Positions 51,606 through 62,800 of a DNA stretch of 64,000 nt are shown here, piece by piece. The stretch covers positions 8,742,001 to 8,806,000 of the forward strand of contig NW_026542598.1 in assembly GCF_028750875.1 (NCBI RefSeq). The letters are read 5' to 3'. The notes beneath the pieces were generated by a model. It did no database searches, had not been told where the DNA came from, and saw nothing but the letters and a program-made list of their open reading frames with translations. This stretch comes from Macrosteles quadrilineatus. Taxonomy: Eukaryota > Arthropoda > Insecta > Hemiptera > Cicadellidae. The translations under genes and the position numbers were made by a program. Positions within the stretch are counted from its first letter, which is position 1. Every line of letters starts with the position of its first letter.

Positions 51606-53600
51606 TAGACAATAGACAATAGACAATAGACAAAGCTTTATTGTACATAACGCCTGATACAATAATTACAAAAGTAATTCCCAAGCTGGTACATGGTCAA
51701 TTTATATCTAATTTATATCTAGGTTCCTTAATCTAATTATACCCTGACAAGAGTAAAAACTATTACAATTTATCTTTAAAAAACGTCTGAATTTTGTAAT
51801 ACGCTTTTTGGCTCAAAGTCTCTTTCAGTTTATATGTAAAATTTGATTTTGATAAAGTTCTGTATGAATTTGGTAAATGATTGTAGATTTTTAATCCCAT
51901 GTAAAGAGGCCCAGTTTCAAATTTTGTGTGCGAATGTTTGGGATATTGAAAAGTTTTGTTATTATTTCTCGTTTGATAGTTATGATTTATCTTATATTTT
52001 TCAAAAAAGAAAGGATTTGCATGAACATACTTTGCTATTTCAAATATATAAAGAGAAGGTAATGTTAAAATGGAATGTTTTTTGAAAAAAGGTTTACAGC
52101 TTTTTTTAGACTTCTGGTGAAAAATAGTTCTGAGAATTGACTTTTGGCAAGTGAACACTTTCTTGGCCTCTGCAGAGTTACCCCATAGAGTGACGCCATA
52201 AGCCAGCAAAGAAAGAACATACGCATGATATACTGTCAAGCAGACTTCTAGCGGCGTGACCTTGGATAGTACACTTAGTGAATACCTTGTTGACCTTAAT
52301 TTTTTATTTAGATGATGAATGTGATCAGACCAACTTAATTTTGAGTCTAAATTTAGACCTAAAAACTTAACAATTTTTGTATTACTGATTGTGGTGTCTG
52401 TAACTCTGTTTCTGAGTTTAAATTGAAGAATGTTAGTTTTACATTCATTTAATTTCAGGCCATGGCTCTCAAACCATTCATTGATTTGTTTAATTGTGCT
52501 GTCAAAGGTTAATTTAAGTTCACTTAATGTTTTTCTTTTTAAAAGAGCAGTTGTGTCATCGGCATACAAAGTGAAAGCACAGGAATTTGTGGAAAGGCAA
52601 TTAGGCAAGTCATTAATAAATATAATAAATAATAAAGGCCCAAGTATAGAACCTTGGGGAACACCATATGTAACGCTGGCCCAGTTAGAATAATATTTTA
52701 TTGATTTTTTTATTACTATTGTGCGCTGCTTTCGATTGAATAGGTCTCGTAATAATTCTAGTGCCATTCCCTCCAAGCCAATATTCTTCAATTTGATCAG
52801 CAGCAACCTGTGGTCCACACAGTCAAAAGCCCTGGATAAGTCACAGAAAACTCCTGCAGTCAACTGTGACTGATCCAGAGTTTCAAGGACACTACTAATA
52901 TAAGTAAAAAGAGCATTATGTGTGCTTAGATTTCTTCTAAAACCAAACTGCTCTTGACACAGTTTTGAGTTACATTCCAGGTAATTTGCAATTCTAAGAT
53001 GAATAATTTTTTCAAAAATTTTAGATACATTACTGAGTAAAGAAATTGGTCTGTAATTTTGACTATTATTATGTGTGCCTTTTTTTTTATTGGTCTGATT
53101 TCAGACAATTTTAGCAAGTCTGGAAATTCACCCTCACTAAATGATTGATTGATGAGTCTAGCTATAATATCAGAATTAATGTCAGCAGTCAATTTCAATA
53201 ATTTAGTGGGAATCTCATCCCAACCACAAGAATTACTATTACTTAAACTTAAGATAGCATTTTTAACTTCAAATTTGTTGGTAAAAGCCAAAAACTGTAA
53301 TTTATCTGTATTGTCTGATTCTAAAGAGTTTTGACTGATGTACTTGTTATTGATGAAAGAGACATTTGGCACATTTAATATTTCCTCTATGTTGGAAAAT
53401 TGAACATTAAGATATTCTGCAATTTCTTTGGGTTCATTTATCACCCTATCCCCAACATCAATTTTAGTAGTAGTCTCCGTTTTTACTTGAATGCCCAGTT
53501 CTTTTTTAACAACTCCCCACATAGCTTAACTCTTGTTACAAGATTTAATAATAAAATTACTATTATGCAATCTCTTAGCCTGCAAAACTACCTTTTTATA
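51606..53600 (-). mobile_element. CR1/jockey-type LINE, 5' truncated, in STIL intron 8
   Basis: Antisense to the host gene. It contains the reverse transcriptase region and a 3' end made of four TAGACAA units (51606-51633) just after an AATAAAGC polyadenylation-like signal in its own sense. The endonuclease domain is absent, so the copy was truncated at insertion near 53600. Confidence 0.85.
51763..53522 (-). pseudogene. Non-LTR reverse transcriptase, one frameshift
   Basis: The upstream frame (52926-53522) carries the finger region SNSCGWDEIPTKLLK and SFSEGEFPDLLKLSEIRPI. It leaves frame at a T tract (A tract in sense) near 53080-53093. The similarity then continues in another frame and into 51763-52863, with motif A VFCDLSRAFDCVDH, motif B GVPQGSILGPLLF, catalytic YADD, and the C-terminal thumb and tail (HAYVLSLLAYGVTLWG, YQTRNNN, KIYNHLP). 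Apart from the homopolymer shift the domain looks intact. The error could be real or from sequencing. Confidence 0.85.
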
Positions 53601-53717
53601 AACACAGAATAATCGGTAGTTCCAAGTTTTCTGGATGAATGAATGAATTTGTCATATTAACTTACTGCTTATTCCGGGGCCTTCATAATTGTAGTCAATA
53701 ATTAACAAGTGATAAGA

Positions 53718-54040
53718 TACAGTACGGGACCGAGGCCAGTCCGGATAACGGGTTTTCCGGTTAAACCGACGTCCCCAAAAACTCATTAAAACGGACTGTT
53801 TACTGTGATATTCGACTTAAATTTAGGAGAGCATTGTATTTAGACACGTGATCACTGGTCTCAAATCTTTCCCACAAGAACAGTCGTTTCAGTACTGCCC
53901 ACTTCCTGCCGATCTAGTCCGGTTAAACCAATGTGCTGATAAAAATTGTCCGGTTAAACAGATGTCATTTCCGCCGAGTGTAGTCCGGTTAATCCGATGT
54001 CCGGTTAAAAGGTATCCAGATAAGAGAGAGTCTACTGTAG
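53718..54040. mobile_element. pogo-like element remnant
   Basis: Starts ATACAGTACGGGACCGAGG, ends AGAGAGAGTCTACTGTA, and holds repeated TCCGGTTAAACC motifs on both strands. The outer TACAGTA is inverted at the ends, giving a TA target as in Tigger/pogo. A relative lies at 30475-30560. Confidence 0.65.
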
Positions 54041-54144
54041 AACTAAACTTGACATGAATACTTAAAATTTCCAACTAATGTTTGTTAATAATAGCGAGAT
54101 TATACAGGCTATTTAAAGTATACCATTAGCAATGTGGAAGTTGG

Positions 54145-54195
54145 AAGCGAGCAAGTCTAGTTGTTAGAGTGCAGGACTTCGGTCCTGGGTAAGTG
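54145..54195 (+). repeat. tRNA-like fragment
   Basis: GCGAGCAAGTCTAGTTGTTA GAGTGCAGGACTTCGGTCCT resembles the 5' half of a tRNA with its anticodon hairpin. No B box follows, so it is a partial SINE head at best. Confidence 0.35.
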
Positions 54196-54549
54196 ATAAT
54201 GCCGCACCCCTTAGAGTTTAGTCTGAAGTAAGCTAATATAGAAAACAATCCCAAGCCCGTGCCTAGCGTCCTAGGACAAAAAAGTAATATGGGAGTGCCC
54301 CTGAATGCCAGGTAAAATACATTGATATGTTCAGAGGCATTCCTATATTGCTAAGAGTATAGTGCGGATACTACTACATGAGCTTATTGCAAGGCATGCC
54401 AGTGTTAGAGGCCGACTGTTTGAATACAACCAGAGAATGACAGCCAAAAACTTCTTGGTAAGTTGTACAGGAAATTAGGTCTGGATTAATATGGCTAATA
54501 ATAACATTATTAATGTGTGTTTCAAGTTTCAACCTTTGTCTTTTTTCAG

Positions 54550-54707
54550 ACCCAATGTTCTTCAAACAACCAATGAAAAAGAAGAAAGAATCTAAGAAAA
54601 AGGAGAAGACGCCCCCGTCACAGAAGAGTCAAAAGATGAGAAATGGAAGACCACCCTCTAAGATTTTGGACGTGTCCGCATTGAAACACCAACCTAAGTT
54701 GTTCTAA
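54550..54707 (+). CDS. STIL: STIL/Ana2 homologue, last exon
   Basis: Acceptor TCTTTTTTCAG, 158 nt to a TAA stop. It encodes DPMFFKQPMKKKKESKKKEK, then PSQKSQKMRNGRPPSKILDV and ends ALKHQPKLF. The lysine block may be a nuclear or tubulin-binding signal. An AATAAA lies at 54775-54780, 68 bp after the stop, and probably ends the transcript. The summed exons give 2310 nt, an exact multiple of three. Confidence 0.75.
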
Positions 54708-54952
54708 TCAGACCATACTCTTAGTTGAGGAGTAGCCTAAATCCCACAGTTGGCTTATACATAACAAGGTTATCAATAAAGGTATATATAGGAGTACAGC
54801 TAGTTAATTTGAGAAAATTATAAAGATTTGAAATTAGATGCTAAATAGTGCTTAGAGATCTTTAACATGTTCACTGCTAATTGCAGGTATATGATATTTT
54901 TTAATTCACAATTTATAGGATTCAATTTATTTAATTTATATTAGCAATCCAT

Positions 54953-55000
54953 AGTGATATTATCATCGTAGAAGAAGTCTTCTACGATGATATTATCACT
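54953..55000. repeat. Perfect 23-bp palindrome
   Basis: AGTGATATTATCATCGTAGA AGA and its exact complement flank 2 bases. Nothing similar was seen elsewhere in the window. It lies 170 bp after the STIL polyadenylation signal. Confidence 0.85.
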
Positions 55001-56915
55001 GTTATGTTGTGGGACTCTATAAGCAGCCTGGACTAGGCTTACTTATTTTCTCAGGTAAACGAGCTGAAATTAATCCCCTTACGAAAACCTTAACCATAGC
55101 TTATGCAACTGGTTATGAATTTATGTAAATGCCAGCTTTGCTTTAAATACCAAAAACTATTTATATGTAAAACCATTGAATATACACCTACTAGAGTAGA
55201 CTAATGGAGGCTACGACTATGGTTACCTGAACACAGTAGCTTCAGCGGTCTGAACTACTCCCCCTCGTGTATGTCGGTAATGCAGTTTGGTTGATTTTTT
55301 TAAATATTACGTTCATTGTAGGCTGTAAAATGTCATTTTTCTAAATGAAATTTGTTGGTTTGATATTGTAACAAACGATATTGGTAATTTTGTTGTTTTA
55401 TAATGCATTTTATTTTAAATACTAAATTATTAAAGGGTCCTCATAGGCGCACTGCACTACCGACCGACTACCGCGACCCAAACGTCAGCGGCCCAAACTA
55501 CGTCACCAAATTCGGTAACAAATATTAGCTTTATCTGTCCCTTCTTATACATGTATACTCAATGGTAAAACTGTAAGATAAACTGTAATAGCCTATAACT
55601 GAAAATGTGCCTCTTAAAGTAAATGTTTTATAGTCACTGACACAATTGATTTTAATCTCATCAAAATGAGACATGGTTTCTTTGCTATTTGATCGGCTGT
55701 GATTCAGTATTCTATCATAGAACATGACTTTTTAGGTTTCACTCATATGACTGCAACTAATGTTTGCAAAATAAAACATTGATTTATTTATTTGTAAAGC
55801 TATATTTAGTTGCTTTAATACAGTACACATTGTGTTCTACTTCTATAAAATAATTCTAGGAGTACCTGTAAAAGTTTGTAATTTGCACATTTGTAAGTTT
55901 ATATTTAAATAAATATTGTATTTTCAAGTTCATAAATTTTATTCCATGCTGCATCCAAACCTTAAAAATTACATGATATAATACTCGCTTACGATAGCTC
56001 CAAGACTCAGGATTTTCCAAATTTAAGATTTTTACCACCGACCGTTTTTTTAAGTAGCCGTTTCAGTTCAGTTCTTAGAATTTTCTCATAACAGCATTGT
56101 TTACTCACATAACAGCATAGTTTTACATAACAACACTGGTAATGGACCAATGGGGTTCCAAGTTTGAGAGAGAAGAAGTAAAATTGTAATGCTTCAAACT
56201 TCAACTAATCAGCTGTTTACCAATTTAATTGTTAACATTGGTGCAATTATAGTGATTGGTACAATGAGTCGTTGCATCACTGTCAGTGGCAATGAGATGT
56301 TAAAAACGAAAACATAACCTCTCTTAGAAGTTTTGAGTGTGGTAATTAGTAATTAAAAACCGGTCGTGGGTAAAGTAGTATACTCAATTCGCATAAATAG
56401 TGTTAACGACAGTCGAGAAGTTTTTTCCTAGCTATTCCATAACTACACACCCAGGGCCGTATTTCTGTAACGCCCCCTCACATGATATTTTTGCTTGATA
56501 AATGAATTCACTAATAAGATGTTAGGGTGTTAGATTTTCCAAGATGTGAAAATTCTTCAATTTATTGTACTTTATTCTTCCGATAGCCGGAAATGTCTGA
56601 GAGTGCACAATATAAATGTTGATTTCACGGCAACTGCAAGGACCCTTACGATTTAATTGAAACCAATGTTAATGTTTTTGTTGCGATTGCAATAGCCATT
56701 CAAATAGATTTTTCCAAAGCAATTCTTGATTTTGGCCCTAGATGTGAAGGTCAAAACTTTTACCCAACCAGAAATAAAAAGTCTGTTTTCATTAATCAAA
56801 TTATAAGTTTATTTGCCGATTGTATCATAGAAAACTAAGGATTGAGTTGAAGATCGTACCACATGTAATCCCTAAATCCCCTAAGCTACAGCCAGCCGAA
56901 GAATCAGAATTGGGT
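55001..56915. other. Intergenic AT-rich DNA, no gene recognised
   Basis: Short frames of 60-65 codons on the minus strand (55531-55725, 55856-56038, 56007-56204) have no motif. The block at 56205-56340 (CAGCTGTTTACCAATTTAAT, GCATCACTGTCAGTGGCAAT GAGA) repeats, in inverse, part of 49185-49290, so a shared repeat is present. Confidence 0.5.
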
Positions 56916-56918
56916 GTG

Positions 56919-56985
56919 TTGCTAGCCTGGTGGTTTAGCGTCTTGGCCTTTGTTGCGGGAGGGACGTGTTCAATTCCCGGCCCAT
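56919..56985 (+). repeat. tRNA-like SINE head
   Basis: GCTAGCCTGGTGGTTTAGCG (A box) and GTGTTCAATTCCC (B box) are correctly spaced. The final stem does not pair, so this is a SINE head and not a tRNA gene. Confidence 0.6.
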
Positions 56986-57558
56986 TTACAAAACTTAAAT
57001 GGGTTTGGACTGCTTTCCCTTTAAAGTATTTAAGCTTACTTTAATAAAAATGCCACTGGCGTAGAGCACACAATAAAAAAATAGAGGGCCTTTCAGGAGG
57101 AAGCTGCTACTTTTGAAATTCACACCAGTATTGTATCTCTGTCTCACAAATTAACATTAAAAAACTCTTCACTTCAGTAGGTATTAAAAATCTAAAAAAA
57201 AACACGTAAAATAATTATTTTTTGCAAAAAAATTATTTACTAAATGAGGTAGGTACTTAGAAATCTACAAAAACATGTCCCGTAACAATATCAAACTTAA
57301 AAATTAAAGATAAAACTGACAACTATGATTTATTTTATTAGTTATGTCTATTGAACTATTAACTAACAGAGAAGGCATAGAATAAACAACATATTTTCAA
57401 ATAAAATATCTTTTTTATTTACTCAACACATCTATATACAAAGAGAAAATAAATATAAACAAATTATTTACATTCCCAATGCAGCTATAATAGCCTATAT
57501 CACAGAACAAAATTCTATTAATTACTAGATTTGTATACAGAATCTTTAAGTGGTGAAG

Positions 57559-57707
57559 TTATAAAGAGAAACTCTCACCGCAGCCGCATGTCCCCTTTAT
57601 GTTGGGGTTGTTAAAGACAAACTCAGCTGACAGTTTGTCCTCCACATAATCCATCTCTGTGCCTAGAAGAGTCAGCTGTGCTTTCTTGTCAATGATTACA
57701 CGAACAC
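57559..57707 (-). CDS. ISCA1: ISCA1, last exon
   Basis: Minus-strand exon after a TTATAG acceptor, encoding GVRVIIDKKAQLTLLGTEMD then YVEDKLSAEFVFNNPNIKGT and CGCGESFSL with a TAA stop. The C-G-C motif with the earlier cysteine (RGCNG) forms the metal site of A-type iron-sulfur carriers. ISCA1 with ISCA2 and IBA57 serves mitochondrial [4Fe-4S] maturation. A minus-strand AATAAA lies at 57414-57419, about 140 bp past the stop. Identity to animal ISCA1 is strong by eye. Confidence 0.92.
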
Positions 57708-58139
57708 CTATAACATTGGCATTATCAACACATCAGAGAAATGATAAAGCTACAAAAAGTACAGGAAGGCCGTAAAACACACAAACACACATAGTATTTT
57801 GTCCATGGAGAACGATGTTGAACTCTGTGAACTCTCAGTGAACACTTTTTGTCTACACTTGACAAAGTCCCCCAGGGTAGGAAACATTGTGTGTGATCTA
57901 TTGGCCTACCTTTACTTCTTGTAAGGTAAGCAAAGCAACAAGCTGGCTAGTTGTTGGTTACTAAAGGCCCGTTTAATCGCTCCAATTCATCTGTGCAAAT
58001 CTTATTTGCACAAAACATCATATTTCGTAACCTTTAGATGGCAGATTGGTACAATCAATTGGATTGGAGCGACGTTGGAAGGTTGGAACGGGAAAAAACC
58101 ATTTATACAATTTTGCTCAAACCTAACCTAAAACCAGTG

Positions 58140-58345
58140 TTCCGTTTATATTATACCACTTATCTATATATATAATTCTGTAAGACCAAATCTTTACCAG
58201 AAAATTTTGGACGTCTGGTAAGTCGCAGAAAAGTGGAAAATTAAAGGTCTTGACCCCAGGGACTCGGGAAAAATAGCAGAATTCCCATAAAGTTACCAGA
58301 AAACGGGATAAAACGTTATATATCCACCATAAGAAATGCATGGGG
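58140..58345. other. Intronic DNA of ISCA1, nothing assigned
   Basis: The minus frame across 58123-58341 has no domain and I treat it as chance. The surrounding 57708-59748 intron also holds a Helitron-like relic and a LINE 3' end. Confidence 0.4.
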
Positions 58346-58477
58346 ACTGAAAAGCGTCTGCATTCTATCAGCTGTTACTTATTTATTTGCAATGTTTACA
58401 TTTATTCCGAAAGTCAATGTTGGTAAATAATGTTTCGAAATGAATTGTGTTTATTTTTTTTGTTTTCCGTTTTTATA

Positions 58478-58960
58478 ATGAGTGAAGTAACTAGACAGGG
58501 TAGGGGAAGACCTGCAAGACGTGGAAGAGCATCCAGGAATTCAACAGACTTAAGAAATGCAAACGAGAACGTCATGTAGAACTAACTGTGAATAAAATCC
58601 AGAAGCTGTTTTACAACCTGTCTTTAGAAGAACGCTGGGAAATGAGTTGAGTGTTGTTTCTCACTATCTAAGTCCTCTTTAAAGCACTTGCATGCATTGT
58701 GGCACATTTCACTTCGCAGAGGAGGCCGCAAATGGACATTTCAACGCATGTTGCCACAATGGACATTCCACAACCACAAGTAAATGACGAACTAAAAGAA
58801 CTGTTTTTACACGATTCGAACTTCATAAAAACATACAACAGTGCAATGGCTTTTGCGTCGCTTTCCGCTACACAAAAAGAGGTTCCGGGGTTCCGTTTCA
58901 AAATAATTAATAATAATTTTAACCTTTACATTTGGTTCTCAAAATGGAAACTATAACAGA
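58478..58960 (+). pseudogene. Helitron-like Rep/helicase N-terminal relic
   Basis: A short Arg-rich frame (GRGRPARRGRASRN) is followed, after frame breaks, by DELKELFLHDSNFIKTYNSA MAFASLSA and VPGFRFKI. The YNSA-x-AFAS block followed by a G-x-FRF/I segment is typical of the region before the Rep motif in insect Helitron proteins. Only about 80 residues remain. Other identity cannot be excluded. Confidence 0.45.
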
Positions 58961-59269
58961 ATTTGTAAGATTACAAAACAAATATTCAATTTTAAACTAG
59001 AAAATATGTACAATGTTTGGCTGTATGATTTCAGCTCTGATTCGTCGTTCTCCGGGCTCAGGCCAAACCGTGTGGACGTTTCCATTTGTTAATGTGTTGT
59101 GTTATTGATTTAAAGATTATTTTCCAATTGTATTTTTCATTGACACATCAGAAGCAACTAATATACGACTCCAACGGAAGGAAAACCAAGATATAAAACA
59201 AGAAACACTGTTAATTTTAAGTAACATAAAACTGATAATTTTAAAAACATATTTCGAATATTTGTATTT

Positions 59270-59390
59270 TTATATATGGGTTTTTATTGTAGTTAGGGGC
59301 TATGGCCCCTACAGGCCACTAGTAATCTATATAACCTCTGTACGTTTATGTGCTAATAAACATGATTTGATTTGATTTTTATTTGACTTA
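59270..59390 (+). repeat. LINE-type 3' end
   Basis: GGGGCTATGGCCCCTACAGG CC is followed by TGTGCTAATAAACATGATTT GATTTGATTTTTATTTG, an AATAAA signal with a short pentamer tail, as in CR1/jockey-type LINEs. The coding part is absent. Confidence 0.5.
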
Positions 59391-59748
59391 GGCCCGGTTT
59401 CCCCAGCTCATTTACATACACATCTTACTATTGGTAAGATGTGGGACCCCTCTTTTACTCCATACATCTTGGGCCTTACCATGTCACTGATGGTAATAGC
59501 TTCTTCCCAGTAGGGGTAAATTTGCTAAAACTAGAATTATAATACCATTTTAGGTGTAAAAAAAAAAACTTTTAAAAAGGGTCTATAGCTTGATTTAAAT
59601 ATTACAAAGGAACAGTCGAAAGACTTTGTAGAAAACAAACAATGTTCAGATAACCACCCTAGTTGTATCTTGTGAACATACTAGGCTACTTAAAATTGAC
59701 TAATTAAAATCAAATTAGTGGCATTGTCAAATTTGTAGCTGTACTTAC

Positions 59749-59854
59749 CATCTTGCATCACCTCTTCATCGAATTTCCCCTTTTCCTCAACGTAATCAAG
59801 AGTGTAGCTAAGTCCATTGCATCCCCTTTGTTGCACGCCCACTTTTAAGCCAAT
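59749..59854 (-). CDS. ISCA1: ISCA1, penultimate exon
   Basis: Minus strand, acceptor CTGTTTCCAG, donor GATG|GTAAGT, 106 nt. Encodes IGLKVGVQQRGCNGLSYTLD then YVEEKGKFDEEVMQD. The RGCNG cysteine is the first metal ligand. Phase 0 in and phase 1 out fits the last exon exactly. Confidence 0.92.
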
Positions 59855-60354
59855 CTGGAAACAGTAAAACATGTACAATAAGTGGTGTAAAACGTAAAAC
59901 ATTCATCTCCTATCTATTGAAAAATAATCTAAAAAGAATGTGTACGTACACTTATCGGTCTACCATGCTCTCTTGGTAGGGGAGATGACAACATAGACCA
60001 CTTTACCGTTGATCAGCCCTAACTTCATTTTGTGTTGTTTATTTTAAATCTCGTTGACAAAAACTGTAAAAAGGTTAAAAAATTAGTACTGCCTTGTGAT
60101 CCTTCTACTCCAATAAGACTCTGCACCCGTAATGTGCGCACTCGTTAATAAGTGCTTACAACTTTTAGTACTTTCGTGTTAAAGGAAACATTTATTATTG
60201 ATGATTTATTTTAGATATACCGGTAACATATAGATATTTTATTTTTTGATCCGATATATCGATATTAACGAATTGAAACATATCAGCTGACAACTTCGAT
60301 ATATAAATATCGTTCAGTATCAACAAATAATTTAAAAAATATTATATTTAAACG

Positions 60355-60752
60355 GAACTGTTCTAAACTAACTTTACCTAACTAACCAAACTTTCTGTCA
60401 CATTTTCAAAATTCTGCTTGTTATTCCCCACATGCCTTTTCTGTTATCACACTGAATTTTGAAATGGTACATCAAGTCACAGAAAACATACTACTATAAC
60501 CCAGAATGCCAACCGCATGGTAAAAAGCATTAAGCGTTTTGAGAGAGCTTTGCCTGTCAATTCGTAGGCAGCGCCACCAGCGTTGTGCTATGCTGAGTGC
60601 ATGGCAACGCTGGTGGCGCTGCCTACGGATTAACAGGCAAAGCTCTCTCAAAACGCTTAATGCTTTTTACCATGCGGTTGGCATTCTGGGTTATAGTAGT
60701 ATGTTTTCTGTGATCAAGTTTGGCTAGTTATGTTAGGTTGGTTTAGAACAGT
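60355..60752. mobile_element. Fold-back MITE with 108-bp near-perfect arms
   Basis: Inner arms 60479-60586 and 60605-60712 are almost identical in inverse around an 18-bp spacer (landmarks GCAGCGCCACCAGCGTTG, TAATGCTTTTTACCATGCGG). Outer sequence GAACTGTTCTAAAC is also inverted at 60738-60752, with about 75 extra bases on the left side. It lies in ISCA1 intron DNA. Confidence 0.85.
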
Positions 60753-61599
60753 TTAATTTCTAAATTTGTAATTTATATGCGTTTTATGATATTAAAACAG
60801 AAGTAATATGGATTGTAAAGAAAAAGAAAAATATTGATATATCGAAAAGAAATCATCGATAATTATGAATGTTCCCTTTAATAGGAGAGTAACCAACTTT
60901 TCATCAGTGTCTTAATGTTAATTATTATGTGACCATCCTAATGATAGTTTCATCGTTCAAAATTTTAAGGGCAGCTTGAAGATGAAATGTCAACATCTAA
61001 ATGTGTAGTCCATTCTTGGAGTAGGAGAACAAGGCCTTACAAGGTATTTTAACCTTTTGCAATCAGGTCTACCACACTAATAACGCTGGTAAACCAAAAG
61101 CTTTTCAACAGTTGACAGCTCTGAAATCTGCGACCTCCTAGTGTTAAATCTAGCCCAAAATCCTGTTTTGGCTACGAGTGTATCATTAATTTACCATTAT
61201 AAATATATCTATAATTAATTCAATTATAAATCAATCACAAAAACATTACACACTTTATTTGTCTCAAGAGTAAAACATTTTGCTAGTGGTGTTTGGCCCC
61301 TGGTTTACACCAAAAGCTATTAACTTAACGAATAATTTTTGTGGTGGCAAATGGGTACATAAAAAATGTCAATGGCAGTGAAACATGCAAAGAAAAAATA
61401 GGAAAATCTTAGTTTATAGGCTAAGTGACAACAATTAAATATCTATATAATTAATACGCTACATGAAACTTTGTCGGTTGAACTCCTCCGCCATTTGTTA
61501 ACCGATTTTATCCATTGACGTCAGTGGAAAGAGCGTGTCGCATAGATTTGCAAACTGGCCTTACATTTTTGAAAAAGTCCCTTGGCCTCTGCCACATTG

Positions 61600-61990
61600 G
61601 CTTTGAAAGTTCCCATGTTATCCTTATGGAGAACACAATTGTTTACATTTTGATCAGCTGTATAATTTAATTGCTGTTATTTATTTTATTTTTCAATCCA
61701 ATGAAACGCATTGAGTACATTTATTTACTGCAGTATTTGAGTTTGTGTAAACATAACCCCCAAGACGGATCGTGTTAGTATGGTTGTATCTCAAATTTGT
61801 GCATTTATCGTTGTTTTGTGTAGCTATAATTAATGTGTTTAATTGTTGTTTTTTTCTTTTAAATGCCTACGACGTGACGACAACGAAACATAGACAGGAG
61901 GCGTAATCGTGATAACGACCGTAGCTACAGAACAGTTGCGCGTAATAGGCTTAACTCATCAAGTCAGCACCTGACCCTGGACAATCTCAA
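61600..61990 (+). repeat. Dispersed repeat with CCCATGTTATCCTTATGGAG
   Basis: The block at 61612-61640 recurs at 26380 and 47776. Downstream, 61866-61975 has an Arg/Asn-rich stretch that might be a decayed N-terminus of a Helitron protein, but this is too weak to assign. Confidence 0.4.
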
Positions 61991-62304
61991 CTATTAGGTT
62001 ACAAATGCGCCCTAACACTACCCCAAAACGACTTTTCGTTCTCAATTGGCCCTCTATCAATGACCTGTGTTGTCTGTACAGCGAGGCATTTTGAGAAGGA
62101 GAAAACCGGCCGGAATGCTTTAGGTTTATCAATAACGAAGATAAACATGGTCTGTGTTACACACCAACCGGTAATGTTTGAGTTGACTCTTTTGAACTCA
62201 TTGTAAATATGACTGTTATTCGTTTCGAAATAACTCCTGTAATACTTTGCAATTGCTCGAATTCGAGCAACGTGTACACTAGTAGGAATTATTTGGCTAC
62301 TCAC

Positions 62305-62358
62305 AAACTGAGGTTTTCCTTGAAGAATCTCCTTTATCTTTGACACTGCAGCTGGCGT
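62305..62358 (-). CDS. ISCA1: ISCA1, upstream exon
   Basis: Minus strand, acceptor CACTGTTTCAG, 54 nt encoding TPAAVSKIKEILQGKPQF, donor GTGAGT, phase 0 on both sides. In animal ISCA1 this text (TP-x-AV-x-KI-x-x-x-L-x-x-KP) directly precedes GLKVGV, as it does after splicing here. The transit-peptide exon should lie at higher coordinates. I could not find it before the window ends. Confidence 0.88.
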
Positions 62359-62500
62359 CTGAAACAGTGAACAGTGAAACTCAATTCATTTGGTTTTTAG
62401 TTGTTACACTATTTAAACTATTTAAACAGATTTCCTAAAAGGTAAGTTTTCATCAATGCAAACATTTTTCACCGAGTTTTTTATAGCAATGTTTAACTTA

Positions 62501-62800
62501 AGCCTCGGTCACACTCTGTTTAGCAGCCGCTACTAGCCACTGGTAGCATTGCTAACAAACAGCCTAAAAATCAGCTTTGGTCTCATGAAAGAAAAAAAGT
62601 CGGCATGATTTGTCTAGAAATGAACCTTACAACGAAAGAAGTCAAAGAAGAGTGGTGTAGGGGCAGGTGACGTCTACAACCTAGCGGCTATTTACTGGCG
62701 GCTAGTGGTTATAATGTGAATCCTATATATTCGCTGGCTGGCAATATTTACCAGCAGCTGGTTAGTAGCGACTGCTCAACAGCCTCATGTGACCGAGGCT
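62501..62800. mobile_element. Harbinger-type MITE with TTA target duplication
   Basis: Ends AGCCTCGGTCACA...TGTGACCGAGGCT are inverted, with TTA at 62498-62500 and 62801-62803. The inner inverted parts (AGCAGCCGCTACTAGCCACT against GTTAGTAGCGACTGCTCAAC) are diverged. The 3-bp TTA target fits PIF/Harbinger. Confidence 0.82.
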
